Below, piece by piece: positions 46,264-54,462 of a stretch of DNA of 64,000 nucleotides; the stretch's first letter is position 1, and each line of letters opens with the position of its first letter. The notes beneath the pieces were generated by a model that saw only the letters and a list, made by a program, of their open reading frames with translations, did no database searches and was not told the origin of the DNA. This DNA comes from Pseudomonas sp. SID14000. Its GTDB lineage: Bacteria; Pseudomonadota; Gammaproteobacteria; Pseudomonadales; Pseudomonadaceae. Both the position numbers and the translations under genes were made by a program. Where the stretch lies: contig NZ_NFZQ01000003.1 in NCBI RefSeq assembly GCF_002165135.1, positions 62,001 to 126,000 on the forward strand, given 5' to 3'.

Positions 46264-47017
46264 CACCATTCACCGCGTCAACCACGAGATCCGCCAACGC
46301 CGCCTACAAGTGCTGCGGGTCACCGAACTGACCCCACGCATGCGCCGCATCACCCTCGGTGGTGCCGAACTACAAGGCTTTACCAGCGTGGGCAGTGACG
46401 ACCATATCAAGCTGCTGTTCGCCGAAACGCCAGAGCAACAACAGGCGATCGAGGCCCGTAATCTAGGGCGGGACGGTGGCGCACGGCCGACCATGCGCGA
46501 ATACACACCACGGCGCATCGACCTGGTAGTCAACGAGCTGGACATCGACTTCGTACTGCACGGCGATGGCCCTGCCTCCACCTGGGCCGCCCAGGCCGCG
46601 CCCGGGCAAACCCTTGACATCGCCGGGCCGCGGGCTTCGATGGTGGTGCCGGACATCTTCGACAGCTACCTGCTGATCGGCGACGAAACCGCCATTCCGG
46701 CCATTGGCCGCCGGTTGGAGGAATTGCCCGCAGGCCGCCAAGTGCTGGCTGTCATCCAGATCGAAGACGAGCAGGAACGCCAGTCACTGCCGAGCAAGGC
46801 ACAGGTGGAGGTGATCTGGGTACGTCGCCAACAGGAAGACTTGCTGGCACTGGTGAAGAACCTGACCTTGCCGCAAGGCCAGTTGTACGGCTGGGTGGCA
46901 CTGGAAAAAAACTTGACCCGCCAGGTCAAGGCACTGTTGCTGGAGAAAGGCGTGCCTGAGGACGCGCTGAAGGCTGTGGCCTACTGGCGTGCCGACGGGA
47001 CCGCGGACGACGAGTGA
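46256..47017 (+). CDS. Siderophore-interacting protein / ferric reductase, YqjH-like
   Basis: 253-residue FAD flavoprotein of the SIP family that reduces ferric siderophores in the cytoplasm. The FAD motif R-x-Y-T is present as MREYTPRRIDLV; the N-terminal beta-barrel includes LTPRMRRITLGGAELQGF, and GDETAIPAIGRRLEELPAG lies in the NAD(P)H-binding SIP domain. GGGAG precedes ATG 46256, inside the end of the PadR gene. Fur-like and AT-rich palindromic sites sit before the pair, so iron limitation and a second metal probably control it. Confidence 0.88.
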   Translation: MSDTIHRVNHEIRQRRLQVLRVTELTPRMRRITLGGAELQGFTSVGSDDHIKLLFAETPEQQQAIEARNLGRDGGARPTMREYTPRRIDLVVNELDIDFVLHGDGPASTWAAQAAPGQTLDIAGPRASMVVPDIFDSYLLIGDETAIPAIGRRLEELPAGRQVLAVIQIEDEQERQSLPSKAQVEVIWVRRQQEDLLALVKNLTLPQGQLYGWVALEKNLTRQVKALLLEKGVPEDALKAVAYWRADGTADDE

Positions 47018-47049
47018 TTATTTATTGCCGGCGAGAGGGCCTGTGCAGG

Positions 47050-47685
47050 TCAAGCCAATCTGTGCAGCCCCCGCCACCGATCCAGCGCCAGCAACACCAG
47101 CCCAATCCCCCAGAAGCCCGCCAACACCCCCAAGGCATTGAGCAACACCTGCCCATACCCCAGGCTCGCCACATCGATGAACGGATAGGCATACACGCCA
47201 ATCTCGCTCCCTCGCCACAGCGCGTAGGCAAAATACACCGCCGGGTACACCGCCCAGACCAGCAAGTGCCATAGCCGCAATCTGCCCTTGGGCACGTGGC
47301 ACCACCAATACAAGGCATATAGCACGGGCATCACATCGTGCAGCAACTCGTCCGCCAGCCATTGCCAGCCCTGCGGTTGCCACAAGTGACGCAACAGCAC
47401 GCTGTAGGCCAATGCCACAAGCACGATGCTGGCGGCCACCGCGGAACTCACCGAAGGCGACAGGAAAAAGCGCTTGGCACGGCCTTCCCGACCGAACGCT
47501 GCATAACTGAGCACCGTTGCCGCCAGGGTATTGGTCAATACGGTGAAATACCCGAACACATTGATCAGGCCACCCACCAAGCTGGCCTGTTCCTGCCAAC
47601 GCGCCAGCAGCACCAGGTACACCTGCACGGTCAGGCCGAACCAGCCCAGCACGGCCATGCCGGTTAGCCAGGGATAGCGCGGCAT
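47050..47685 (-). CDS. Pr6Pr-family six-helix membrane protein
   Basis: 211-residue integral membrane protein with about six helices (MAVLGWFGLTVQVYLVLLAR, NVFGYFTVLTNTLAATVLSY, AAASIVLVALAYSVLLRHLW, and three more). It fits the Pr6Pr/FAR-17a-like family as I recall it; its function is unknown. It begins one base after the stop of the VF530 gene, so the two form a small operon. Confidence 0.78.
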   Translation of the reverse strand: MPRYPWLTGMAVLGWFGLTVQVYLVLLARWQEQASLVGGLINVFGYFTVLTNTLAATVLSYAAFGREGRAKRFFLSPSVSSAVAASIVLVALAYSVLLRHLWQPQGWQWLADELLHDVMPVLYALYWWCHVPKGRLRLWHLLVWAVYPAVYFAYALWRGSEIGVYAYPFIDVASLGYGQVLLNALGVLAGFWGIGLVLLALDRWRGLHRLA

Positions 47686-47686
47686 G

Positions 47687-47908
47687 TCAGGCCTGGCGCT
47701 GCAGCTTCACGTACAACTGCTCGACCTTTTCCCGTGCCCACGGCGTCTTGCGCAGGAAGGTCAGGCTCGACTTGATGGTCGGGTTGCTCTTGAAGCAGCG
47801 CACATCGATGCGCTCGGCCAGGCCCTGCCATTGGTAGTGCGCCACCAGCTCAGTGAGGATCTGTTCGAGGGTCTTGCCGTGCAGCGCGTTGTGTTGGGCC
47901 GTGCTCAT
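47687..47908 (-). CDS. VF530-family small DNA-binding-like protein
   Basis: 73-residue protein matching the VF530/DUF2132 family: [55 protein letters not shown]. Structures of this family show a compact helical fold; its role is not established. GGAG before ATG 47908 decides the start, since the frame runs upstream for 31 codons without similarity. Confidence 0.85.
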   Translation of the reverse strand: MSTAQHNALHGKTLEQILTELVAHYQWQGLAERIDVRCFKSNPTIKSSLTFLRKTPWAREKVEQLYVKLQRQA

Positions 47909-48023
47909 GCCAGTGCTCCATAGGAAAGATGCGCACCTTACACGAGTGTAGTGGTGGGTGGGATCAGGCGAGTCGTCAGAAAAACCACTGGCCAGGCGCA
48001 AAACCGCTGTGCTGAAATAGAGA

Positions 48024-48038
48024 TGTTATATTGTAACA
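48024..48038. promoter_or_regulatory. Zur-like box before TonB receptor
   Basis: TGTTA-TATTG-TAACA has perfect palindromic arms and fits the GTTATA-NN-ATAAC-type Zur operators of gamma-proteobacteria. It is 36 bp before the receptor start, in an AT-rich promoter-like segment. Confidence 0.65.
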
Positions 48039-48073
48039 ACACAAAAGCATCTGCCAAGGAACGCCCCATCCCC

Positions 48074-50125
48074 ATGCTGTACACACCGCTTCGCCTCTCT
48101 CCCCTCGCCGTCGCGCTGTGGTTGGCCGCATCACCCAGCCACGCCGTGGAACTCGAACCCCAGGTCATCACCGCCAACCCTTTGGGCAACCGCCAGCTGG
48201 CCGCCCCCAGCACCGTGCTGGAAGGCGACAATCTGCTGCAACAACAGCACGCCAGCCTCGGTGAAACCCTGAACAAGCAGCCCGGGGTCGCCTCCACCTG
48301 GTTCGGCCCTGGCGCCAGTCGCCCGGTAATTCGTGGCCTGGATGGCGACCGCATTCGCATCCTGCGCAATGGCGTCGGTGCCCTGGATGCTTCGTCGCTG
48401 TCCTACGACCACGCCGTTCCGCTGGACCCGGTGACCGTCGACCGCGTCGAGATCGTCCGTGGCCCGGCGGCCCTGCTCTATGGCGGCAACGCCATTGGTG
48501 GCGTGGTCAGCACCTTCGACAACCGCATCCCGGACGCCCCCATCGAGGGCATCCACGGTGCCGGTGAACTGCGCTACGGTGGCGCCGACACCACCCGCAG
48601 CAGCGCCGGCAAGCTGGAGGCCGGCAACGGAGCCTTCGCCTTGCACCTGGATGCCAACAGCCGCCAGTTCAACGACCTGCGCATCCCCGGTTACGCCCGC
48701 AGTTCCAAGGTACGTGATGCCGACGAGCCCGGAAGCAAACACCGCCTGGAAAACAGCGACGGCCGCCAGGACGGTGGCGCGGTGGGTGGCGCCTACCATT
48801 GGGACCATGGTTACGCCGGCCTGTCGTACAGCCGCTACGATAGCAACTATGGCTCGGTGGCCGAACCAGGTGTGCGTCTGGACATGAAGCAGGACCACTA
48901 CGCCTTCGCCTCCGAGCTGCGTGACCTGGACGGCCCGTTCACTTCGGTCAAGGTCGATGCCGGCTACACCGACTACGAGCACAGTGAAATCGAAGAAGGC
49001 GAAGTCCACACCACCTTCAAGAACAAGGGCTATGAAGCACGCATCGAAGCACGCCACCAACCGCTCGGGCCGGTGGAGGGCGTGATCGGCGCCCAGGTCA
49101 GTCGCAACGAATTCTCCGCCCTGGGCGAGGAAGCCTTCGTTCCGCACACCGACACCGACAGCCTGGCGCTGTTCATGCTGGAGCAGTGGCAAGCCACCGA
49201 GCGCCTGAACCTGAGCCTGGGCGCACGTATGGAGCACACTCGAGTCGACCCGGATGCCAAAGGCAACGAGAACTTCGTCGGCGCCGACAGCGCCAGCAGC
49301 TTCAACGCGTTCAGCCTGTCTTCCGGGGCGGTGTACCAGCTCGACCCGATCTGGTCGCTGGCCGCCAACCTCGGCTACACCGAGCGCGCCCCGACCTTCT
49401 ACGAGCTGTATGCCAATGGTGCCCATGTGGCCACCGGGGCCTTTGAAGTCGGCGATGCCGGCCTGAACAAGGAAAAGGCCATTTCCGCCGACCTGGCGCT
49501 GCGTTTCGACAACGGCACCCACAAGGGCAGTGTCGGGGTGTTCTACAGCCACTTCCGCAACTACATCGGCCTGATCGGCACCGGCAACATACGTGAGGGA
49601 CATGACCACGATCATGACGAGGATGACCATGACCACGACCATGGTCATGAGCACGACGGCTTCCCGGAATACCAGTACCAGGGCGTGCGGGCACGCTTCT
49701 ATGGCATCGAGGCCCAGGACCGCTGGCAACTGGCCGAGAACCGTTATGGCAGCTTCGCGCTGGAACTCTCCGGTGACTACACCCGGGCGAAAAACCTCGA
49801 CAGTGGCGAGCCGCTGCCACGCATCGCCCCGCTGCGCGTGAACAGCGGCCTGGTCTGGGAGCTGGACCGTTGGCAGGCGCGGGTCGATGTGCAGCATGCT
49901 GCGTCGCAGCACCGCAAACCAGCCAATGAAAGCAGCACCGATGGCTACACCACGCTGGGGGCCAGCGTTGGTTACCGCTTCGAAGTTGGCCAGAGCCAGT
50001 GGCTGGCGTTTGTGCGCGGCGAGAACCTGACCGACCAGACCGTACGCTATGCCAGCTCGATCCTGCGCGATATCGCCCCGGCACCAGGGCGTAGCGTGGA
50101 AGTGGGCCTGCGTACCACCTTCTGA
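48074..50125 (+). CDS. ZnuD-like TonB-dependent receptor with His-rich loop
   Basis: 683-residue outer-membrane receptor. The signal peptide ends PSHA; the plug begins LEPQVITANPLGNRQLAAPS, with IRGLDGDRIRILRNGVGALD and VEIVRGPAALLYGGNAIGGV as typical plug motifs, then a 22-strand-type barrel ending in VEVGLRTTF (terminal Phe). Residues about 507-530 form an extracellular loop in which nearly every residue is His, Asp or Glu, as in zinc receptors of the ZnuD class. A Zur-like box lies upstream. ATG 48074 gives a proper signal peptide; AAGGA is 13 bases away, slightly far. Confidence 0.88.
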   Translation: MLYTPLRLSPLAVALWLAASPSHAVELEPQVITANPLGNRQLAAPSTVLEGDNLLQQQHASLGETLNKQPGVASTWFGPGASRPVIRGLDGDRIRILRNGVGALDASSLSYDHAVPLDPVTVDRVEIVRGPAALLYGGNAIGGVVSTFDNRIPDAPIEGIHGAGELRYGGADTTRSSAGKLEAGNGAFALHLDANSRQFNDLRIPGYARSSKVRDADEPGSKHRLENSDGRQDGGAVGGAYHWDHGYAGLSYSRYDSNYGSVAEPGVRLDMKQDHYAFASELRDLDGPFTSVKVDAGYTDYEHSEIEEGEVHTTFKNKGYEARIEARHQPLGPVEGVIGAQVSRNEFSALGEEAFVPHTDTDSLALFMLEQWQATERLNLSLGARMEHTRVDPDAKGNENFVGADSASSFNAFSLSSGAVYQLDPIWSLAANLGYTERAPTFYELYANGAHVATGAFEVGDAGLNKEKAISADLALRFDNGTHKGSVGVFYSHFRNYIGLIGTGNIREGHDHDHDEDDHDHDHGHEHDGFPEYQYQGVRARFYGIEAQDRWQLAENRYGSFALELSGDYTRAKNLDSGEPLPRIAPLRVNSGLVWELDRWQARVDVQHAASQHRKPANESSTDGYTTLGASVGYRFEVGQSQWLAFVRGENLTDQTVRYASSILRDIAPAPGRSVEVGLRTTF

Positions 50126-50183
50126 TCTACCGGGTCCTTTTGGGATCAACCGTTTTACTTAAGACCTGAAGCTGGCGAGATCC

Positions 50184-50257
50184 CTGTGGGAGCGGGTTCA
50201 CCCGCGAATGCGATGCCAGGACCACCATCGCATTCGCGGGTGAACCCGCTCCCACAG
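50184..50257. repeat. Perfect 32-bp REP pair
   Basis: Arms 50184-50215 and 50226-50257 are exact reverse complements around a 10-bp loop. The core is TGTGGGAGCGGGTTCACCCG. Such a hairpin would be very stable in RNA from the receptor gene. Confidence 0.85.
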
Positions 50258-50453
50258 TTCCCGCTGTGCCCTCTCATCAGCTGTACTGTTACCCAATGAG
50301 CAACAATCCACTGCGACAATTTGTCTTTTTTTCTTACAACTTCCCCTATATCCTCCCCGCCGCAAGCTGAATCGCTTCATCGAAACCATCTTGTCGCCAT
50401 ATCCATTGGAGGGCCCGCCCTTCGATGTGCTTGCCGTTTGTTCAACAATCAAA

Positions 50454-50467
50454 AGATAGCGCTATCT
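50454..50467. promoter_or_regulatory. Perfect palindrome abutting the oprB start codon
   Basis: AGATAGC-GCTATCT is a perfect 14-bp palindrome ending two bases before the ATG and occupying the place of a ribosome-binding site. It could be a protein-binding or RNA element that controls oprB translation. Confidence 0.5.
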
Positions 50468-50468
50468 C

Positions 50469-51803
50469 ATGCTCCAACTGCCCAAAACCTGTTACATCGG
50501 CCTTGCCTTCAGTGCCCTGGCGACCTCCACCAGTGCCAGCGAGATGTTCGCCAGCGACTCCCCATGGATGCTCGGCGACTGGGGTGGCACCCGCAGCGAA
50601 CTGCTTGAAAAAGGCTACGACTTCACCCTCGGCTACACCGGCGAAATGGGCAGCAACCTGCACGGTGGCTACGACCACGACCGCACCGCGCGCTACAGCG
50701 ACCAGTTCACCTTCGGTAGCCACCTGGACCTGGAGAAGATCCTCGGCTGGCATGACACCGAATTCAAGCTGACCATCACCGAGCGCCACGGCGACAATAT
50801 CAGCAACGACCGCATCAACGACCCGCGTGTTGGCGGCTTCACCTCTGCCCAGGAGGTCTGGGGCCGTGGCGAAACCTGGCGGCTGACGCAGATGTGGATC
50901 AAGCAGAAGTACTTCGATGGTGCACTGGACGTGAAATTCGGCCGCTTCGGTGAAGGCGAAGACTTCAACAGCTTCCCCTGCGACTTCCAGAACCTGGCCT
51001 TCTGCGGCTCGCAGGTAGGCAACTGGGTAGGTGGCATCTGGTACAACTGGCCGGTCAGCCAGTGGGCCCTGCGCGTGCGCTACAACCTCAGCGAAGCGCT
51101 CTACGCCCAGGTCGGCGTGTTCGAGCAGAACCCCTCCAACCTGGAGTCGGGCAACGGCTTCAAGCTCAGCGGCAGCGGCACCCAAGGCGCGGTAATGCCG
51201 GTCGAACTGGTGTGGAGCCCACGGGTCAATGGCCTGAAGGGGGAATATCGTGCCGGCTACTACTACAGTAATGCCAAGGCACAGGATGTTCTCAAGGACA
51301 GCAACGGGCAGCCGGCAGCCCTCAGCGGCGCCGCCTACCGCAGCAGTTCGAGCAAGCACGGCTTGTGGCTCGGCGCCCAGCAGCAGGTGACTTCGCTGGC
51401 GTCCGACCAGTCGCGTGGCCTGAGCCTGTTCGCCAACGCCACGGTGCACGACAAGAAGACCAATGCCATCGACAACTATGTGCAGGCAGGACTGGTATAC
51501 AAAGGGCCCTTCGACGCCCGCGCCAAGGACGACATCGGTTTCGCCCTGGCCCGCGTGCACGTCAACCCTGCCTATCGCAAGAACGCACGCCTGGCCAACC
51601 AGGCCGCCGGCATCGACGACTACGACAACCCCGGTTTCCTGCCGGTGCAGGACACCGAGTACAGCGCCGAGCTGTACTACGGCATCCACCTGGCCGACTG
51701 GCTCACGGTACGCCCCAACCTGCAGTACATCCGCCACCCCGGCGGGGTGTCGCAGGTCGATAGTGCCCTGATCGGCGGCCTGAAGATCCAGAGCAGTTTC
51801 TAA
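50469..51803 (+). CDS. oprB: Carbohydrate-selective porin, OprB type
   Basis: 444-residue outer-membrane porin for glucose and related sugars. A signal peptide (LPKTCYIGLAFSALATSTSA) precedes WMLGDWGGTRSELLEKGYDF, the characteristic N-terminal block of OprB. VKFGRFGEGEDFNSFPCDFQ and WVGGIWYNWPVSQWALRVRY are further family segments, and the protein ends in Phe. An in-frame TAG at 50457 excludes any longer start, yet no ribosome site precedes ATG 50469. It lies 30 bp upstream of gcd; the pair brings glucose into the periplasm and oxidises it there. Confidence 0.93.
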   Translation: MLQLPKTCYIGLAFSALATSTSASEMFASDSPWMLGDWGGTRSELLEKGYDFTLGYTGEMGSNLHGGYDHDRTARYSDQFTFGSHLDLEKILGWHDTEFKLTITERHGDNISNDRINDPRVGGFTSAQEVWGRGETWRLTQMWIKQKYFDGALDVKFGRFGEGEDFNSFPCDFQNLAFCGSQVGNWVGGIWYNWPVSQWALRVRYNLSEALYAQVGVFEQNPSNLESGNGFKLSGSGTQGAVMPVELVWSPRVNGLKGEYRAGYYYSNAKAQDVLKDSNGQPAALSGAAYRSSSSKHGLWLGAQQQVTSLASDQSRGLSLFANATVHDKKTNAIDNYVQAGLVYKGPFDARAKDDIGFALARVHVNPAYRKNARLANQAAGIDDYDNPGFLPVQDTEYSAELYYGIHLADWLTVRPNLQYIRHPGGVSQVDSALIGGLKIQSSF

Positions 51804-51833
51804 CCCCCTTTTTGACCTGACGGAGAACCTACG

Positions 51834-54245
51834 ATGAGCACTGAAAGTGCCAACAATGGAAGCCGCTGGCTACCGCGCCTGATCGGCGCGCTGCTGTTGC
51901 TGATGGGCCTGGCCCTGCTGGCCGGCGGCATCAAGCTGAGCCAGCTGGGCGGATCGCTGTACTACCTGATCGCCGGTATCGGCTTTGCCCTGTCGGGCAT
52001 CCTGCTGCTGGCCCAGCGTCGCATCGCCCTGGGCCTGTACGGCCTGGTACTACTGGGCAGCACGGTGTGGGCCCTGCTCGAAGTGGGCCTGGACTGGTGG
52101 CAACTGGTGCCGCGCCTGGCCATCTGGTTTGCCATCGGCGTGCTCCTGCTGCTGCCCTGGGCACGTCGCCCGCTGATCGGCCCGGCCAGCAAGGCCAACA
52201 CTGCGCTGCTCAGCATTGCAGTGGTCGCATCGGGTGCTTGCGCGCTGGGCAGCCAGTTCACCCACCCCGGTGAAGTGTTCGGCGAACTGGGCCGCGACAG
52301 TAGCGAAATGGCCAGCACCGCCCCGGCCATGCCCGACGGCGAATGGCAGGCCTACGGCCGCACCGAGCACGGCGACCGCTATTCTCCGCTGCGTCAGATC
52401 ACCCCGCAGAACGCCTACCGCCTGGAAGAGGCCTGGCGCATCCGCACCGGTGACCTGCCGACCGAAAACGACCCGGTGGAACTGACCAACCAGAACACCC
52501 CGCTGAAGGTCAACGGCATGCTCTATGCCTGCACTGCACACAGCCGCTTGCTGGCCCTGGACCCGGACACCGGCGCGGAAATCTGGCGCTATGACCCACA
52601 GGTCAAGAGCCCGGTCGGCACCTTCAAGGGCTTTGCCCACATGACTTGCCGCGGCGTTTCGTACTATGACGAAAACCGCTACGTCAGCCGCGATGGCAGC
52701 CCGGCACCGAAAATTACCGACGCCGGCCTGGCCGTGGCCCAGGCCTGCCCGCGCCGCCTCTACCTGCCGACTGCGGACGCCCGCCTGATCGCCATCAACG
52801 CCGACAACGGCAAGGTCTGCGAAGGCTTCGCCAACCAAGGCGTGATCGACCTCACCACCGGCATCGGCCCGTTCACCGCTGGCGGCTACTACTCCACCTC
52901 GCCCGCCGCCGTCACCCGTGACCTGGTCATCATCGGTGGCCATGTCACCGACAACGAGTCGACCAACGAGCCGTCCGGCGTGATCCGAGCGTATGACGTG
53001 CACGACGGGCACCTGGTGTGGAACTGGGACAGCAACAACCCGGACGACACCCAGCCACTGGCACCCGGCAAGATGTACAGCCGCAACTCGGCCAACATGT
53101 GGTCTATCGCCAGCGTCGACGAAGACCTCGGCATGATCTATCTGCCACTGGGCAACCAGACCCCGGACCAGTGGGGCGCCGATCGCACCCCGGGTGCAGA
53201 GAAGTACAGCGCAGGCGTGGTCGCCCTGGACCTGGCCACCGGCAAGGCCCGCTGGAACTACCAGTTCACCCACCACGACCTGTGGGACATGGACGTCGGC
53301 AGCCAGCCGACCCTGGTCCACCTGAAGACCAACGACGGCGTGAAACCGGCAATCATCGTGCCGACCAAGCAAGGCAGCCTGTACGTGCTCGACCGCCGCG
53401 ACGGCACACCGATCGTGCCGATCCGCGAAATCCCCACTCCTCAAGGTGCGGTGAAGGGCGATCACACCTCGCCGACCCAGGCCCGCTCCGACCTGAACCT
53501 GCTTGGCCCTGAGCTGACCGAACAGGCCATGTGGGGCGCCACGCCGTTCGACCAGATGCTGTGCCGCATCCAGTTCCGCGAGCTGCGTTACGAAGGCCAG
53601 TACACCCCGCCGTCCGAGCAAGGTTCGCTGGTCTATCCGGGTAACGTCGGTGTGTTCAACTGGGGCAGCGTGTCGGTCGACCCGGTGCGCCAACTGCTGT
53701 TCACCTCGCCCAACTACATGGCCTTCGTATCGAAGATGATCCCGCGTGAGCAGGTGGCCGAAGGTAGCAAGCGCGAAAGCGAGACCAGCGGTGTGCAGCC
53801 GAACACCGGCGCGCCGTACGCAGTGACCATGCACCCGTTCATGTCGCCACTGGGCGTACCGTGCCAGGCCCCGGCCTGGGGCTATGTCGCCGCCATCGAC
53901 CTGTTCACCAACAAGGTAGTGTGGAAGCACAAGAATGGCACCACCCGCGACAGTACCCCAGTGCCGATCGGCCTGCCGGTTGGCGTGCCGAGCATGGGCG
54001 GCTCGATCGTCACTGCCGGTGGCGTCGGCTTCCTCAGTGGCACCCTGGACCAGTACCTGCGCGCCTATGACGTGAACAACGGCAAGGAACTGTGGAAAGC
54101 CCGCCTGCCAGCGGGTGGCCAGGCCACGCCGATGAGCTATACCGGCAAGGATGGCAAGCAGTACGTGCTGGTGACTGCCGGCGGGCATGGCTCGCTGGGC
54201 ACCAGGATGGGCGACTACATCATCGCCTACAAGCTGGCTGAGTAA
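51834..54245 (+). CDS. gcd: Membrane-bound PQQ-dependent glucose dehydrogenase
   Basis: 803-residue inner-membrane quinoprotein that oxidises periplasmic glucose to gluconolactone and passes electrons to ubiquinone. Five N-terminal membrane helices span about residues 12-140 (LIGALLLLMGLALLAGGIKL and following). The PQQ propeller follows, with YGRTEHGDRYSPLRQITPQN, LALDPDTGAEIWRYDP and the conserved WDMDVGSQPTL and PNYMAFVSKMIPRE segments. GGAGA precedes ATG 51834. It is probably co-transcribed with oprB. Confidence 0.96.
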   Translation: MSTESANNGSRWLPRLIGALLLLMGLALLAGGIKLSQLGGSLYYLIAGIGFALSGILLLAQRRIALGLYGLVLLGSTVWALLEVGLDWWQLVPRLAIWFAIGVLLLLPWARRPLIGPASKANTALLSIAVVASGACALGSQFTHPGEVFGELGRDSSEMASTAPAMPDGEWQAYGRTEHGDRYSPLRQITPQNAYRLEEAWRIRTGDLPTENDPVELTNQNTPLKVNGMLYACTAHSRLLALDPDTGAEIWRYDPQVKSPVGTFKGFAHMTCRGVSYYDENRYVSRDGSPAPKITDAGLAVAQACPRRLYLPTADARLIAINADNGKVCEGFANQGVIDLTTGIGPFTAGGYYSTSPAAVTRDLVIIGGHVTDNESTNEPSGVIRAYDVHDGHLVWNWDSNNPDDTQPLAPGKMYSRNSANMWSIASVDEDLGMIYLPLGNQTPDQWGADRTPGAEKYSAGVVALDLATGKARWNYQFTHHDLWDMDVGSQPTLVHLKTNDGVKPAIIVPTKQGSLYVLDRRDGTPIVPIREIPTPQGAVKGDHTSPTQARSDLNLLGPELTEQAMWGATPFDQMLCRIQFRELRYEGQYTPPSEQGSLVYPGNVGVFNWGSVSVDPVRQLLFTSPNYMAFVSKMIPREQVAEGSKRESETSGVQPNTGAPYAVTMHPFMSPLGVPCQAPAWGYVAAIDLFTNKVVWKHKNGTTRDSTPVPIGLPVGVPSMGGSIVTAGGVGFLSGTLDQYLRAYDVNNGKELWKARLPAGGQATPMSYTGKDGKQYVLVTAGGHGSLGTRMGDYIIAYKLAE

Positions 54246-54276
54246 TCCTGCGATGCGGCAGTGGACCTGCTGCCGC

Positions 54277-54366
54277 ATTCGCGGGTAAACCTGCTCCCAC
54301 AGGTACGGCGTTGTGCCCAAGGTCGGCGCCGTACCTGTGAGAGCGGGTTCACCCACGAAGAGGCCG
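54277..54366. repeat. Degenerate REP pair after gcd
   Basis: Inverted units ATTCGCGGGTAAACCTGCTC (from 54279) and GAGAGCGGGTTCACCCACGA (from 54339) with several mismatches. The inner parts ACAGGTACGGCG / CGCCGTACCTGT pair well. Confidence 0.65.
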
Positions 54367-54462
54367 GTACAGGCATCACTCCTCTCTGCACCCTTCATCT
54401 ACCATTGAAACCCATCTCCCCCCGCCCCATCTAAGCACCATAGTCATTTACGCAGGTGCCCC

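Larger units (their letters stand above)
50126..50468. other. 343-bp gap before oprB
   Basis: Contains a perfect REP pair (50184-50257), then an AT-rich stretch (50300-50350) likely to hold the oprB-gcd promoter, and a leader with a palindrome at the oprB start. GGAGGG at 50408-50413 precedes an ATG at 50425 that opens a different frame overlapping the 5' end of oprB; I do not treat it as a gene. Confidence 0.5.

Noticed and set aside
49594..49662. Short tandem repeat or microsatellite in the TonB receptor
   Set aside because: The His/Asp codon pattern is in frame and encodes the metal-binding loop; it is not an independent repeat element.
48131..50149. 672-codon open frame opposite the TonB receptor
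   Set aside because: Same shadow effect; the receptor on the plus strand has signal peptide, plug and barrel motifs.
52050..54398. 782-codon open frame on the minus strand opposite gcd
   Set aside because: It arises from third-position GC in gcd; the translation is Val/His/Gln/Arg-rich without domains.
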